From: Streptomyces alboflavus
Lineage (GTDB): Bacteria; Actinomycetota; Actinomycetes; Streptomycetales; Streptomycetaceae
Reading direction: 5' to 3'
Length of the DNA stretch: 64,000 nt
Assembly (NCBI RefSeq): GCF_000716675.1
Contig: NZ_JNXT01000059.1
Span: forward strand, 62,001-126,000
Both the position numbers and the translations under genes were made by a program. Below are positions 42,570 to 50,477 of the stretch, in pieces (the first letter of the stretch is position 1; every line of letters starts with the position of its first letter). The notes under the pieces were generated by a model that was not told the DNA's origin, ran no database searches, and was given only the letters and a program-made list of their open reading frames with translations.

Positions 42570-43331
42570 TCAGTACGCCTCGTACCCCAGGTCGTCCGTG
42601 TCCTCCCCCTCTTCCTCCAGGGCCTGGCGCACGACCCGGAGCGCCATGCCCTCCGCGTACCCCTTGCGGGCGAGCATGCCGGCGAGGCGGCGGAGTCTCT
42701 TGTCCCGGTCGAGGCCGCGGGTGGAGCGGAGCTTGCGGGCGACGAGCTCGCGGGCGGTCGCTTCTTCCTGGTCCGCGTCCAACTGCCCGACGGCCTCGTC
42801 GATCACGGCCGAGTCCACGCCCTTGGTGCGCAGCTCCCGCGCGAGCGCCCGCCGCGCCAGGCCCCGGCCGTGGTGCCGGGACTCGACCCAGGCGTCCGCG
42901 AAGGCCTCGTCGTTGATGAGGCCGACCTCCTCGAAACGGGACAGCACTTCCTCCGCCACGTCGTCGGGGATCTCCCGCTTGCGCAACGCGTCGGCGAGCT
43001 GCTTGCGCGTGCGCGGGGTCCCGGTGAGCAGGCGCAGGCAGATGGCCCGCGCCCGCTCAGCCGGGTCCCCCGTGGGCGGTTCCCCGTCCTCGGCCCTCGA
43101 CGAGGACGGGGAACCGCTGTCCTGTTGGCCGCCGAAGCCGCCGCGCCGCCGACGGCCACCGGCGCGACCGCCCCTGCCGCCACGACCGCCGCCGCGCGGG
43201 CCGCCGCTCTCGTCGTCGCCCGGGAGTCCCGGGGCGACACCGGCCGGGGCGCGGCCGTCCGGGCCGACGGCCTCGGGGCGGCTTCGCCCCGCGGGGTCGG
43301 CGCGGTCCGCCCAGTCGGTTCGTCGCGTCAT
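42570..43331 (-). CDS. recX: RecA regulator RecX with RGG-rich N-terminus
   Basis: RecX binds RecA filaments and limits their activity. The C-terminal 160 residues are the RecX three-helix repeats (AICLRLLTGTPRTRKQLADA; ESRHHGRGLARRALARELRT; RLRRLAGMLARKGYAEGMAL). The N-terminal 90 residues are disordered and contain a Gly/Arg tract (PRGGGRGGRGGRAGGRRRRG), making the protein 253 residues against about 150-190 in most bacteria. ATG 43331 follows the recA stop by three bases, so the genes form an operon. Confidence 0.93.
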   Translation of the reverse strand: MTRRTDWADRADPAGRSRPEAVGPDGRAPAGVAPGLPGDDESGGPRGGGRGGRGGRAGGRRRRGGFGGQQDSGSPSSSRAEDGEPPTGDPAERARAICLRLLTGTPRTRKQLADALRKREIPDDVAEEVLSRFEEVGLINDEAFADAWVESRHHGRGLARRALARELRTKGVDSAVIDEAVGQLDADQEEATARELVARKLRSTRGLDRDKRLRRLAGMLARKGYAEGMALRVVRQALEEEGEDTDDLGYEAY

Positions 43332-43334
43332 GGC

Positions 43335-44462
43335 CTAGCTCTTGGCCGCCGCGGCCTTGGACTTGGTGGCCTTGACCGCGGGGGCGGGCACGGTCTTGGC
43401 GGCGTCAGCCTCCGCGGGGGCCGGGGTGACCGCGGCATCCGCGCCCGGCTCCGCCGGAGTCTCCGGGCGCACGCCGACGCCCAGCTTCTCCTTGATCTTC
43501 TTCTCGATCTCGTTGGCGAGGTCGGGGTTGTCCTTGAGGAAGTTGCGGGCGTTCTCCTTGCCCTGGCCGAGCTGGTCGCCCTCGTACGTGTACCAGGCGC
43601 CGGCCTTGCGGACGAAGCCGTGCTCCACGCCCATGTCGATCAGGCCGCCCTCGCGGCTGATGCCCTGGCCGTAGAGGATGTCGAACTCGGCCTGCTTGAA
43701 GGGGGGCGCGACCTTGTTCTTGACGACCTTGACGCGGGTGCGGTTGCCCACCGCGTCCGTGCCGTCCTTGAGGGTCTCGATGCGGCGGATGTCCATGCGC
43801 ACGGAGGCGTAGAACTTCAGCGCGCGGCCACCGGTCGTGGTCTCCGGGGAGCCGAACATCACGCCGATCTTCTCGCGGAGCTGGTTGATGAAGATCGCGG
43901 TGGTCTTGGACTGGTTGAGCGCACTGGTGATCTTCCGGAGCGCCTGGCTCATCAGACGGGCCTGCAGACCCACGTGCGAGTCGCCCATCTCGCCCTCGAT
44001 CTCCGCGCGCGGCACCAGGGCGGCGACGGAGTCGATGACGATCAGGTCGAGGGCGCCGGAGCGGACGAGCATGTCGACGATCTCGAGGGCCTGCTCGCCG
44101 TTGTCCGGCTGGGACAGGATGAGGTTGTCGATGTCGACGCCGAGCTTCTTGGCGTACTCCGGGTCGAGGGCGTGCTCGGCGTCCACGAAGGCCACCGCGC
44201 CGCCGGCCCGCTGGGCGTTGGCCACGGCGTGCAGGGTGAGGGTCGTCTTGCCGGAGGACTCCGGGCCGTACACCTCCACCACGCGGCCGCGGGGGATGCC
44301 GCCGACGCCGAGTGCGACGTCGAGTGCGGTCGACCCGGTGGGGATGACCTCGATGGGCTCGTTCGGCCGCTCGCCCATGCGCATCACTGCGCCCTTGCCG
44401 AATTGCCGTTCAATCTGTGCGAGCGCGGCGTCGAGCGCCTTCTCGCGGTCGGTTCCTGCCAT
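43335..44462 (-). CDS. recA: Recombinase RecA
   Basis: RecA catalyses ATP-dependent strand exchange and, as a filament, LexA cleavage. The 375-residue protein shows Walker [21 protein letters not shown], Walker [21 protein letters not shown], the L1/L2 loop region [20 protein letters not shown] and [15 protein letters not shown]. The C-terminal 45 residues are the Ala/Pro/Lys-rich tail typical of Streptomyces. ATG 44462 is chosen over an open frame extending to 44948. Its promoter at 44506-44528 is of the damage-inducible LexA-independent type. Confidence 0.98.
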   Translation of the reverse strand: MAGTDREKALDAALAQIERQFGKGAVMRMGERPNEPIEVIPTGSTALDVALGVGGIPRGRVVEVYGPESSGKTTLTLHAVANAQRAGGAVAFVDAEHALDPEYAKKLGVDIDNLILSQPDNGEQALEIVDMLVRSGALDLIVIDSVAALVPRAEIEGEMGDSHVGLQARLMSQALRKITSALNQSKTTAIFINQLREKIGVMFGSPETTTGGRALKFYASVRMDIRRIETLKDGTDAVGNRTRVKVVKNKVAPPFKQAEFDILYGQGISREGGLIDMGVEHGFVRKAGAWYTYEGDQLGQGKENARNFLKDNPDLANEIEKKIKEKLGVGVRPETPAEPGADAAVTPAPAEADAAKTVPAPAVKATKSKAAAAKS

Positions 44463-44505
44463 GGGTTCCACCCGATTTGCTTGAGTCGATCGCTTCACGT
44501 CAAAG

Positions 44506-44528
44506 ACGCTAACGCCTGCCACTGACAA
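44506..44528 (-). promoter_or_regulatory. RecA-NDp-type promoter of recA
   Basis: On the minus strand TTGTCAGTG (44528-44520), an 8-bp spacer and TAGCGT (44511-44506) match the TTGTCRGTG-N8-TAnnnT form known for LexA-independent DNA-damage promoters of mycobacteria. I did not find a clear LexA box in this spacer. Confidence 0.75.
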
Positions 44529-44551
44529 TGCGCCCCGACGCCCGCCCGGCC

Positions 44552-44560
44552 TGTGGATAA
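44552..44560 (-). other. Single DnaA-box-like 9-mer upstream of recA
   Basis: The minus strand reads TTATCCACA, the E. coli DnaA box consensus. Only one copy is seen and it lies about 25 bp upstream of the recA promoter, so it is not an origin. Chance occurrence is possible. Confidence 0.35.
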
Positions 44561-44705
44561 CTCCGGGCGATCCGCCCTCCTCGAGCCACCGGCGCGGCCC
44601 GGGGATCCCCCCGTGAACCCCCGGGAACGCGCCACCAGAACCCCTATATGAATGGATGTTCGATTTCACTGTCAAGCGCACCACGCGGCACCGACTCGCA
44701 TCCGC

Positions 44706-44758
44706 TTGACATGCAGCCAAACAGCTGCCCATCATGAAAAGGCAGCCACTTGGCTGCA
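44706..44758 (+). promoter_or_regulatory. Promoter and inverted-repeat operator of ArsR-SRPBCC gene
   Basis: TTGACA (44706-44711) is followed by a large imperfect inverted repeat: 44712-44729 begins TGCAGCCAA and 44741-44758 ends TTGGCTGCA, matching at 15 of 18 positions. The repeat would cover the -10 region and transcription start, fitting repression by the ArsR domain encoded just downstream. Confidence 0.65.
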
Positions 44759-44778
44759 TTACTGGGGGTGGCAGACAC

Positions 44779-45576
44779 GTGGACGCGGTGTTCAAGGCAC
44801 TGGCCGACCCCAGTCGCCGTCGGCTGCTGGACCGGCTCCGGGACCGCAACGGGCAGACCCTGCGGGAGCTGTGCGCGGGACTGGACATGGCCCGGCAGTC
44901 GGTCAGCAAGCACCTGGCCGTGCTGGAGGCGGCCGAGCTGGTGACCACGGTGCGGCAGGGGCGGGAGAAGCTGCACTACTTGAACGCCGCTCCGATCAAC
45001 GCCATCGCGGAGCGATGGATCAGCCGATTCGACCGCGAGCGGGTCAACGCCCTCGCGGACCTGAAGAGAGCACTGGAGCAACCTCCCATGGACAACAAGA
45101 CCTTCGTCTACACGACCTACATCCGCACGACCCCCGAGCAGCTCTGGCAGGCCCTGACCGACCCGGCCTTCACCAGCCGCTACTGGGGCGTCAGCTTCCG
45201 GACCGACTGGGCCAAGGGATCCCCCATGGCCTGGGCCGAGGCCGACGGCAGCGTCACCGAGCACCCCGAGCAGGTCGTCCTCGCCCACGAGCCCCACAGC
45301 CGACTGTCCTACACCTGGCACACCTTCAGCCCGGAGTGGGCCGCGGCCAACGGCATCAGCGAGGAGACGCGCGCCCGGCTCGCCGCGGAGCGCCGCTCCC
45401 AGGTCACCTTCGCCCTCGAGCCGCACGGCGACCAGGTCAAGCTGACCGTCACCCACGAATTCGACCCCGCCGGCGCACTGCACGCGATGTGCAGCCAGGG
45501 CTGGCCGGCCATCCTCTCCAGCCTGAAGAGCCTCCTGGAGACGGGCGAACCGCTCGTCGAGGCGCACGAGGGCTGA
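44779..45576 (+). CDS. ArsR regulator fused to SRPBCC (AHSA1-like) domain
   Basis: The 265-residue protein fuses two units usually encoded by neighbouring genes. Residues 1-95 are an ArsR winged helix ([56 protein letters not shown]). Residues about 105-265 are an SRPBCC/AHSA1 ligand-binding fold ([50 protein letters not shown]). The second domain could bind a hydrophobic ligand and set DNA binding. GTG 44779 follows GGGTGG. A matching operator lies directly upstream. Ligand unknown. Confidence 0.88.
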   Translation: MDAVFKALADPSRRRLLDRLRDRNGQTLRELCAGLDMARQSVSKHLAVLEAAELVTTVRQGREKLHYLNAAPINAIAERWISRFDRERVNALADLKRALEQPPMDNKTFVYTTYIRTTPEQLWQALTDPAFTSRYWGVSFRTDWAKGSPMAWAEADGSVTEHPEQVVLAHEPHSRLSYTWHTFSPEWAAANGISEETRARLAAERRSQVTFALEPHGDQVKLTVTHEFDPAGALHAMCSQGWPAILSSLKSLLETGEPLVEAHEG

Positions 45577-45764
45577 CTCCGTGGTCGACGGCGCAGGCAG
45601 GCCCGCGCCCCCTCCGCCCGACAGCCCGCCCGGTGTTCCCCGGAGGGCTGTCGGCAGCCTGTCGGCGCCGACGGACGAATCATCACCAGGGTGTCGGCGG
45701 CGGCTGCGACGGTGAACGCGTCGATACCGCCCGCGTGAGCGGCACCCGAGCGCGAGGAACCGCT

Positions 45765-46700
45765 GTGCACCAGCCCTGGGACGTCCACGTCCTGCCGTCC
45801 GCCCCGGGGCGGACCTTCCTGATCACCGGGGGCAACGCCGGTATCGGCTACTTCGTGGCGGAGCAGCTCGCCGCGACCGGAGCCCGGATCGTGCTCGGCA
45901 GCCGGGACCCGCGGAAGGCCGAGGCCGCCATGACCTCGATCCGCTCGTACGTCCCCGGGGCCCGCCTGCACCACCTGCCGCTGGACCTGGCCGAACCGGC
46001 GTCCCTGAAGTCCGCCGTGGACGCATGGGACATCGACCGCCTGGACGCGGTGGTCCACAACGCCGGGATCGCGCTCGACGATCCACCACGTCGCGAGAAC
46101 AGGCACGGCCACGAGCTGATGTTCGCCACCAACCACCTCGGCCACTTCGCGCTGACCGGATGGCTCGCACCGCTGCTCGCCGCGGCACCGGCGGGACGCG
46201 TCGTGACGGTCGGCAGTTTCGCGGCCCGGTCCGAACGCCTCGACCCGGCCGATCTGCAGTGCGCCCACGACTACCGGCCGAAGCGCGCCTACGGCCGCTC
46301 GAAGCTGGCGCAGATGGTCTTCGGCTTCGAGCTCGACCGCCGCCTGCGTGCCGTCGGCAGCCCGGTACGCAGTGTGGTGGCCCATCCCGGGGGCGCGCTG
46401 GACGCCCTCACGCCTTCCCGGCCGCCGGTGCACTCCCGGAGCGTCGGCGAGCGGCTGCGCGGCCTGCCCGCCGGGCTGCTGGTCCAGAGCAAGGACGCGG
46501 GGGCGTGGCCCCTCGTGCGGGCCGTCCTGGACCCGGACGTACACGGAGGGCAGCTGTGGGGGCCGGGCGTCTTCGGCCTGCGCGGCAGGCCCCGGCTTGA
46601 GCCGGTACCGCCGCACATGGCCGATCCCGCGGTCGCGGCCCGGCTGTGGGCGGCCAGTTGCGACCTCGTGGGCGTCGACCCGGGCCTCGGCCTGACGTAG
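45765..46700 (+). CDS. Short-chain dehydrogenase/reductase (retinol dehydrogenase-like)
   Basis: The 311-residue protein is a classical SDR: the NAD(P) loop TFLITGGNAGIGYFVAEQLA, NHLGHFALTGWLAPLLAA with VVHNAGIAL before it, Ser in VVTVGSFAA, and YGRSKLAQM containing the Tyr-x-x-x-Lys pair. The extended C-terminus resembles WW-domain oxidoreductase or retinol dehydrogenase-like members. GTG 45765 has GAGGAA six bases upstream. It is separated from the ArsR-SRPBCC gene by 188 bp and may be independent. Substrate unknown. Confidence 0.9.
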   Translation: MHQPWDVHVLPSAPGRTFLITGGNAGIGYFVAEQLAATGARIVLGSRDPRKAEAAMTSIRSYVPGARLHHLPLDLAEPASLKSAVDAWDIDRLDAVVHNAGIALDDPPRRENRHGHELMFATNHLGHFALTGWLAPLLAAAPAGRVVTVGSFAARSERLDPADLQCAHDYRPKRAYGRSKLAQMVFGFELDRRLRAVGSPVRSVVAHPGGALDALTPSRPPVHSRSVGERLRGLPAGLLVQSKDAGAWPLVRAVLDPDVHGGQLWGPGVFGLRGRPRLEPVPPHMADPAVAARLWAASCDLVGVDPGLGLT

Positions 46701-46710
46701 CCGCGCTCCG

Positions 46711-47970
46711 CTACCGCGCGTCGGGCGGCGTCTCGTCCCCGGGCCCCGACACCAGGCGCCGCACGCGCGCGAGGAGGGACGATCCGTCGCGGCGACGGTG
46801 CCCGTGCACGCGCGGGTCGTCCATGACGTCGTACCGCTTCACGTACGCCCCCAGGAAGGCCTGCAGCGTCGCAACCGCCGGGATGGCGACCAGGGCGCCG
46901 ACCGCGCCGAGGAGCGCCGTGCCGGCGATGACCGACCCGAAGGCGACCGCCGGGTGGATGTCCACGCTCTTGGCGGTGAGCTTGGGCTGCAGGACGTAGT
47001 TCTCGAACTGCTGATAGATCACGACGAAGATCAGCACCCACAGCGCGTACCAGGGGTCCACGGTGAAGGCGATCAGCATCGGCAAGGCGCCCGCGAGATA
47101 GGTGCCGATCGTCGGGATGAACTGCGAGACCAGGCCGACCCACACCGCGAGCACGGGGGCGTAGGGAACTTCGAGGACCTGGAGCAGGATGTAGTGCGCG
47201 ATCCCGGAGATCAGCGCCATCAGACCGCGGGAGTAGAGATAGCCGCCGGTCTTGTTGACCGCGATCTCCCAGGCGCGCAGGACCTCGGCCTGCTTGGCGG
47301 GCGGCAGCACGGAGCACAGCGCGCGCCGCAGCCGGGGCCCGTCGGCGGCGAAGTAGAACGAGAACAGCAGGATCGTCAGGAGCTGGAAGAGACCACCGAG
47401 CACCTGGGCGGAGACATCCAGGACACCGCTCGCGCTGTTCTGGACGTACTTCCGCAGCCAGTCGGAGTGGATGAGGCTGTCCTGGACCTCGACCCGGGAC
47501 AGGTCCGTGTCGAAGGTCATGTTGATCCAGCGGATGACCTTGTCCAGATAGTCGGGGAAGTCCTCGACCATGTCGACGATCTGGCCCGCGAGCATGGATC
47601 CCATCATGGTGATGAAGCCCGCGCTCGCGATCAACACGCCCAGGAAGACGATGGCCGTGGCCAGGCCCCTGCGCAGCCCGCGGGCCGCCATCCAGCTCAC
47701 GGCGGGCTCGACGGCGAGCGCCAGGAAGAACGCGATCAAGATATTGATCAACAGACCGGTGAGCTGGTGGAAGGCCCAGCTGCCGAGCTGGAAACAGGCG
47801 ACCAGAGCGAGCGCGAGCACCATGGCGCGCGGCAGCCAGCGCGGCATGCCGGCGCCACGGGCCTGCTCCGCCGAGGGAGGCTGGGCGGACGGGGCGGTGC
47901 CGGGCGCTGCTGCCTCGGGGGTGATCTGTGCGGTCTCGTCTGTGGGTGCCACCGTGCCAGTCTCGCCCAC
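46711..47970 (-). CDS. AI-2E family (PerM-type) membrane protein
   Basis: The 419-residue protein has the AI-2E/PerM arrangement: N-terminal helices (AMVLALALVACFQLGSWAF; LTGLLINILIAFFLALAVEP), a central soluble helical segment, and C-terminal helices with QFIPTIGTYLAGALPMLIAF and FVVIYQQFENYVLQPKL. Despite the name most members are putative exporters or ion antiporters of unknown substrate. Both termini are charged and disordered. It converges with the SDR gene, only 10 bp apart. Confidence 0.9.
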   Translation of the reverse strand: MGETGTVAPTDETAQITPEAAAPGTAPSAQPPSAEQARGAGMPRWLPRAMVLALALVACFQLGSWAFHQLTGLLINILIAFFLALAVEPAVSWMAARGLRRGLATAIVFLGVLIASAGFITMMGSMLAGQIVDMVEDFPDYLDKVIRWINMTFDTDLSRVEVQDSLIHSDWLRKYVQNSASGVLDVSAQVLGGLFQLLTILLFSFYFAADGPRLRRALCSVLPPAKQAEVLRAWEIAVNKTGGYLYSRGLMALISGIAHYILLQVLEVPYAPVLAVWVGLVSQFIPTIGTYLAGALPMLIAFTVDPWYALWVLIFVVIYQQFENYVLQPKLTAKSVDIHPAVAFGSVIAGTALLGAVGALVAIPAVATLQAFLGAYVKRYDVMDDPRVHGHRRRDGSSLLARVRRLVSGPGDETPPDAR

Positions 47971-48077
47971 GCCACGACCGTTCTGCCGCCGCCCCCGGAT
48001 TTAGCGGTCTCTACGCGCGCGTGGAGACCGTCACCACGTACGTGAAGGCACGCCCTCCGCGACTGAGCTGCCCTGTG

Positions 48078-48272
48078 TCAGCGGTTTTCAGCCGGTACGT
48101 TCATGGCCGAGCACACCGCCCGCCACACGTCCTTCGCCTCCCAGCCCGCGTCAAGGGCCTGGTGCACCGTGCGCCCGCCGAGCTCCGTCATCACATGATC
48201 GCGCGCGAAGGTCTCGGCGTACCCCGCGCCGAAGTGAGCCGCCATCCGCTGCCAGAAGACCGTCAACCGCAT
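48078..48272 (-). CDS. DUF3046 protein
   Basis: The 64-residue protein matches the actinobacterial DUF3046 family, usually found near recA: MRLTVFWQRMAAHFGAGYAE, FARDHVMTELGGRTVHQALD, AGWEAKDVWRAVCSAMNVP. No function is known. It starts at ATG 48272 and stands alone. Confidence 0.88.
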   Translation of the reverse strand: MRLTVFWQRMAAHFGAGYAETFARDHVMTELGGRTVHQALDAGWEAKDVWRAVCSAMNVPAENR

Positions 48273-48351
48273 GCGTCCAGTATCGCGCCCCTGAGAGTGC
48301 AGCCCCGCACAGAGGGCTTCCCCCAGCCGCGTTCCGCCCTACCTTCTGAAC

Positions 48352-49308
48352 ATGGCCGAAAACGGAGCGTCCCCGCACACCGCTTCCTCCCCGTCGCCGT
48401 CCTCCCCGCTGCGCCGCGCCGAGCAGTTCGTCTGGCTCACCGCGCGCGTGCTCGAACAGCGACGGTTCGCGTACCACTTCCTGGACGGCGGCACCGGGAG
48501 CGCCGACGCGGTGGAGACAGCGCTGGCCGCGTACGGCAACGAGGACGGGGGGTACGGCCACGCGCTCGAACCCGACCTGCGCGGGCCGGTCAGCCAGCCG
48601 CTGCACACCGGGCACGCGCTGCGCGTCCTGGACTCAATCCAGCGCTGCGGCGGCATGCGCGTGGAGCGGGTGTGCCGCTATCTGACCTCGGTGTCGACAC
48701 CGGACGGCGCGCTCCCTGCGATCCATCCCAGCCAGCGCGGCTACCCCTCGGCGCCGTTCGTGCCCGTGGTGGCCGACCCGCCCAGCGAACTGCTCGCCAC
48801 GGGTCCTGTGGTGGGCCTGCTGCACCGCAACGAGGTGTGGCACGCCTGGCTGTTCCGGGCCACCGACTTCTGCTGGCAGACCGTGGAGAGCCTGGAGAAG
48901 TCGCATCCGTACGAGATCCAGGCCGCCGTCGCCTTCCTGGACGGCGCGCCCGACCGCCCGCGCGCGGAGGCGGCCGCCGACCGGCTGGGCAGGCTGGTCC
49001 GCGAGCAGCGCCTGGCGGTCCTCGACCCGGAGCAGGCCGACGCCAACCCGGTCTCCCCGGGGTACGGCCCCGGGGAGCATCACTTCGCGTACGACTTCGC
49101 CAAGGCTCCGGAGTCGCTCGCCCGCGCGTGGTTCACGGATGACGAGATGACACGCTCCCTGGACTTCCTCGCGAACGAGCAACAAGGAGACGGCGGTTGG
49201 CCGATCCGGTGGCGTCAGTGGGCGCCGGGCACGGCCTTGGAGTGCCGTCCGATCGTCACGGTCGAGGCGCTGCGCACGCTGCGGGCGTACGGGCGGTCCA
49301 TCGGCTGA
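48352..49308 (+). CDS. Soluble alpha/alpha-toroid protein (prenyltransferase/cyclase-like fold)
   Basis: The 318-residue protein has helical-repeat features of terpene cyclase or prenyltransferase beta-subunit toroids: TALAAYGNEDGGYGHALEPD and NEQQGDGGWPIRWRQWAPGT resemble QxxxGxW-type motifs. No DxDD or DxxDD catalytic acid motif is visible and there is no signal peptide, so cyclase activity is not implied. ATG 48352 lies six bases after TACCTT without a ribosome site, suggesting a leaderless transcript. The gene is isolated; function unknown. Confidence 0.7.
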   Translation: MAENGASPHTASSPSPSSPLRRAEQFVWLTARVLEQRRFAYHFLDGGTGSADAVETALAAYGNEDGGYGHALEPDLRGPVSQPLHTGHALRVLDSIQRCGGMRVERVCRYLTSVSTPDGALPAIHPSQRGYPSAPFVPVVADPPSELLATGPVVGLLHRNEVWHAWLFRATDFCWQTVESLEKSHPYEIQAAVAFLDGAPDRPRAEAAADRLGRLVREQRLAVLDPEQADANPVSPGYGPGEHHFAYDFAKAPESLARAWFTDDEMTRSLDFLANEQQGDGGWPIRWRQWAPGTALECRPIVTVEALRTLRAYGRSIG

Positions 49309-49347
49309 CGGCCCGCCTGGGCACACCGCGGTGCGGCCCTCCGGTGC

Positions 49348-49656
49348 TCACCCCGCCAGGGCCCGCACGCCCGCCGTGACGACGACGGCCGCCCCGATGA
49401 CCACCAGGAAGGGCGCCCGCAACAGCAGCGCCAGGGCGGCTGCGGCCAGGCCCGCCGCCTTGGCGTCGAGCACGAGCACCCGGCCGTCGGCGAAGGCCTG
49501 CTGGGCCGTGAGGGCGGCGAGCAGGGCCACCGGCAGCAGGGCGGCCGTGCGCTGGACGAGCGGCCGCTCCAGGGCGCCCGCGGGCACGAGCAGGCCCGCG
49601 AGCTTGACGGCGTAGCAGCCGACGACCGTCACGGCGATGGCGATCCAGATGTTCAA
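49348..49656 (-). CDS. azlD: Branched-chain amino acid exporter small subunit (AzlD)
   Basis: The 102-residue protein has the AzlD pattern with four short helices: NIWIAIAVTVVGCYAVKLAG, ALLPVALLAALTAQQAFADG, AAGLAAAALALLLRAPFLVV and IGAAVVVTAGVRALAG. TTG 49656 is the start: it overlaps the azlC stop (TTGA) and GGGGA lies upstream. With AzlC it should form an exporter of branched-chain or related amino acids. Confidence 0.88.
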   Translation of the reverse strand: MNIWIAIAVTVVGCYAVKLAGLLVPAGALERPLVQRTAALLPVALLAALTAQQAFADGRVLVLDAKAAGLAAAALALLLRAPFLVVIGAAVVVTAGVRALAG

Positions 49657-50477
49657 CGGTCTTCCCCTTGCGCGCTGTCGTCGGATGCCTGCTGTGCTCG
49701 CTGTGTTCTGCGCCCCTCTACGCGTTTGTGGCCCTCTACGTAGAGGACGACCGGGACAGCGAGAGCGGCGGCGAGGACCGGCACTCCGGAGGGCAGCACC
49801 GGCAGCAGTCCGAGTCCCAGGAGGACGGCGACGGCCGCGACCGCCCGCTGCGTCGTGGTCCGCACCATCGGCGCGAGCAGCGCGAGGAACACGGCGGGAC
49901 CGGCGGCGTCGAGCCCCCAGGTGGCGGTGTCCCCGATGGCCTCCGCGCCGAGGGCGCCCAGGAACGTCGAGAGGTTCCACAGGAGGTAGAGGCTGACTCC
50001 GGTGACGACGAAACCGATCCGTGCCGCGCGCCGGCCGTGCTGCGCCAGCGAGACGGCCGTCGTCTCGTCGATCACCATGTGGGCGGCGAGCGGACGCACC
50101 GCGCGCGGGAGGGCGAGCAGTTGGGAGAGCCTGATCCCGTAGAAGGCGTTGCGCATGCTGAGGAAGACGGCGCCCACGGCGGCCGTGAACGGGCTCCCGC
50201 CCCCGGCGAGCGCGCCGACCAGCGCGAACTGGGAGGCGCCTGTGAAGGCCAGCAGGCTCAGCACGCAGGTCTGGAGCACGGTGAGGCCGCTCCCGGCCGA
50301 CGTCACCCCGAAGGCGAAGCCGGAGAGGCCTACGGCGATTCCGACACCGAGGGCGTCGCGGACGACAGCGGAGTCGGGACGGGCCGGACCGGGACCGGCG
50401 CCGACCGCGGGGCCCGGGGCCTCAGGGGCTGCTTCGGAGTGCCCGGGTATGTCTGGGGATGATGTTCGCTCTGCCAC
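49653..50477 (-). CDS. azlC: Branched-chain amino acid exporter large subunit (AzlC)
   Basis: The 274-residue membrane protein shows the AzlC motifs: ALGVGIAVGLSGFAFGVTSA, LLAFTGASQFALVGALAGGG, VFLSMRNAFYGIRLSQLLAL and HMVIDETTAVSLAQH. The first 38 residues are Pro/Gly/Ala-rich. GTG 50477 is the apparent start and lies 148 bp inside the AraC gene; a downstream start near VRDALGVG is possible and would reduce that overlap. It overlaps azlD by four bases. Confidence 0.9.
   Translation of the reverse strand: MAERTSSPDIPGHSEAAPEAPGPAVGAGPGPARPDSAVVRDALGVGIAVGLSGFAFGVTSAGSGLTVLQTCVLSLLAFTGASQFALVGALAGGGSPFTAAVGAVFLSMRNAFYGIRLSQLLALPRAVRPLAAHMVIDETTAVSLAQHGRRAARIGFVVTGVSLYLLWNLSTFLGALGAEAIGDTATWGLDAAGPAVFLALLAPMVRTTTQRAVAAVAVLLGLGLLPVLPSGVPVLAAALAVPVVLYVEGHKRVEGRRTQRAQQASDDSAQGEDR

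Noticed and set aside
44552..44560. Replication origin near recA
   Set aside because: Only one DnaA box is present, and dnaA, dnaN and clustered boxes are absent.
44463..44948. N-terminal extension of the recA frame
   Set aside because: It passes through the recA promoter and the divergent ArsR-SRPBCC gene. RecA proteins begin at the [15 protein letters not shown] start at 44462.
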